This document shows positions 21,743-22,658 of a stretch of DNA of 22,658 nt, in pieces. Source of the stretch: Clostridium sp. CAG:413 (GTDB lineage: Bacteria; Bacillota; Clostridia; Oscillospirales; Acutalibacteraceae); contig FR888204.1 of assembly GCA_000431775.1 (NCBI GenBank), positions 14,547-37,204 of the forward strand, given 5' to 3'. A program made the position numbers and the translations under genes. The notes under the pieces were generated by a model. It made no database searches and was not told the DNA's origin. It saw only the letters and a list, made by a program, of their open reading frames with translations. Each line of letters begins with the position of its first letter. The stretch's first letter is position 1.

Positions 21743-22658
21743 TTGGATTTTGATTTTGAAAACAGAATAGTAGCCCCCGAGTTCTCCTCGGCTCAGGATA
21801 ATGAGCTGGAGCTTTCCCTGCGCCCGAAGGTGCTCGGCGAGTATATCGGGCAGGATAAGGTTAAAGAAAACCTTTCGGTTTATATAGAAGCAGCCCGCCA
21901 GAGGGGCGAGCCGCTCGACCATGTGCTGCTCTACGGTCCTCCGGGTCTCGGCAAGACCACCCTCGCGGGCATTATCGCCAACGAAATGGGCGTCAACTTC
22001 CGAGTGACGAGCGGCCCCGCGATAGAGAAGCCGGGCGACCTCGCCGCATTGCTGACTAACCTCAACGACGGCGACGTGCTCTTCATTGACGAGATCCACC
22101 GACTTTCCAGAGCGGTCGAGGAAGTGCTTTACCCCGCGATGGAGGATAACGTGCTCGATATCATCATCGGTAAAGGACCCTCCGCACGCTCGATAAGGCT
22201 CGACCTGCAACGCTTCACGCTTGTGGGTGCCACCACGAGGGCGGGTCAGCTCAGCGCCCCGCTGCGCGACCGTTTCGGCGTTGTGCTCCGCCTTGAGCTT
22301 TACACCCCCGAGCAGCTTGCTCAGATAGTTACGAGGAGCGCCGATATACTCGGCATCGAGATAGACCCCGCGGGCGCTTTGGAGATAGCTTCGCGCTCGA
22401 GAGGCACCCCGAGGATCGCTAACAGGCTGCTCAAGAGGTCGAGGGACTTCGCTCAGATAGTCTGCGACGGCGAGATCACTAAGGAAGCGTCGTCCATTGC
22501 GCTTGACCGCATGGAGATAGACGAGCTGGGGCTTGACTCGATAGACAGGCTGATACTCAAAACTATGATAAGGAATTATAACGGCGGCCCCGTGGGGCTT
22601 GAGACGATAGCCGCAGCCATCGGCGAGGAGGCGGTGACCATTGAGGATGTATACGAGC
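21743..22658 (+). CDS. ruvB: Holliday-junction branch-migration ATPase RuvB (3' end outside window)
   Basis: AAA+ motor of the RuvAB complex. 305 codons are present of the usual 335-345. Walker A GPPGLGKT (65-72), Walker B DEIHRL (116-121), sensor 1 GATTRAG and the arginine finger region LRDRFGV are visible, followed by the start of the winged-helix domain ([13 protein letters not shown]). The best start is a TTG at 21743: it gives the family N-terminus [14 protein letters not shown] and has GGGGAG at 21730-21735 seven bases upstream. No in-frame ATG exists near the N-terminus. The frame is open to the right edge. Confidence 0.96.
   Translation, partial: MDFDFENRIVAPEFSSAQDNELELSLRPKVLGEYIGQDKVKENLSVYIEAARQRGEPLDHVLLYGPPGLGKTTLAGIIANEMGVNFRVTSGPAIEKPGDLAALLTNLNDGDVLFIDEIHRLSRAVEEVLYPAMEDNVLDIIIGKGPSARSIRLDLQRFTLVGATTRAGQLSAPLRDRFGVVLRLELYTPEQLAQIVTRSADILGIEIDPAGALEIASRSRGTPRIANRLLKRSRDFAQIVCDGEITKEASSIALDRMEIDELGLDSIDRLILKTMIRNYNGGPVGLETIAAAIGEEAVTIEDVYE

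Noticed and set aside
1..22658. CRISPR, toxin-antitoxin, prophage, transposon or defence system
   Set aside because: No repeat array, transposase, integrase, terminal repeats or toxin-like pair was found.

Overview
The window reads as chromosomal DNA of a spore-forming, low-GC-lineage but GC-rich Clostridia member, most like the Ruminococcaceae/Oscillospiraceae. The support is SpoIIP and SpoVT, the DapL route to diaminopimelate, a DUF512 iron-sulfur protein next to Der, strong AGGAGG-type ribosome sites, and AT-rich intergenic promoters between genes with G/C-rich third codon positions. No tRNA, rRNA, CRISPR array, insertion sequence or phage gene was seen, so this is mostly a core and near-core region.

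Layout. 1-4846, plus strand: the tail of an unknown gene, then purB, purA, dapF and dapL, closely spaced and closed by a clear terminator at 4855-4883. PurB and PurA are the two enzymes that use aspartate to make AMP from IMP. DapL and DapF are the last two steps to meso-diaminopimelate. 5079-10285, plus strand: a promoter followed by a three-gene unit, an FAD oxidoreductase of the UDP-galactopyranose mutase/HemY superfamily and two large polytopic membrane proteins that look like GT-C-type glycosyltransferases. This unit probably builds or modifies a lipid-linked or surface glycan. 10248-12285, minus strand: spoVT, a terminator, spoIIP and a coupled 100-residue membrane protein whose 3' end overlaps the last membrane gene tail to tail.

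12286-12761 is the only long gene-free stretch. It holds a possible SigG-type promoter for spoVT, a nested inverted-repeat region that can fold as a roughly 120-nt RNA, a terminator-like hairpin, and a strong promoter with a structured leader for a small secreted or membrane protein. 12762-17790, plus strand: that acidic Tyr/Gly-rich small protein, a secreted PHP-domain phosphoesterase, an HD-Nudix-GNAT mini-operon, and a calcineurin-like phosphoesterase. Most of these have their own promoter.

17963-22658, plus strand: a tight operon of the DUF512 Fe-S protein, der, ruvC, ruvA and ruvB (cut by the window end), linking ribosome assembly with Holliday-junction processing.

The least explained items are the folded region at 12400-12584, the structured leader at 12657-12761, the coupled ORF after spoIIP, a tandem repeat in the der-ruv promoter, and a strong codon-context rule (Lys and Glu switch to A-ending codons before Phe and Tyr) that makes GAATTC unusually frequent.
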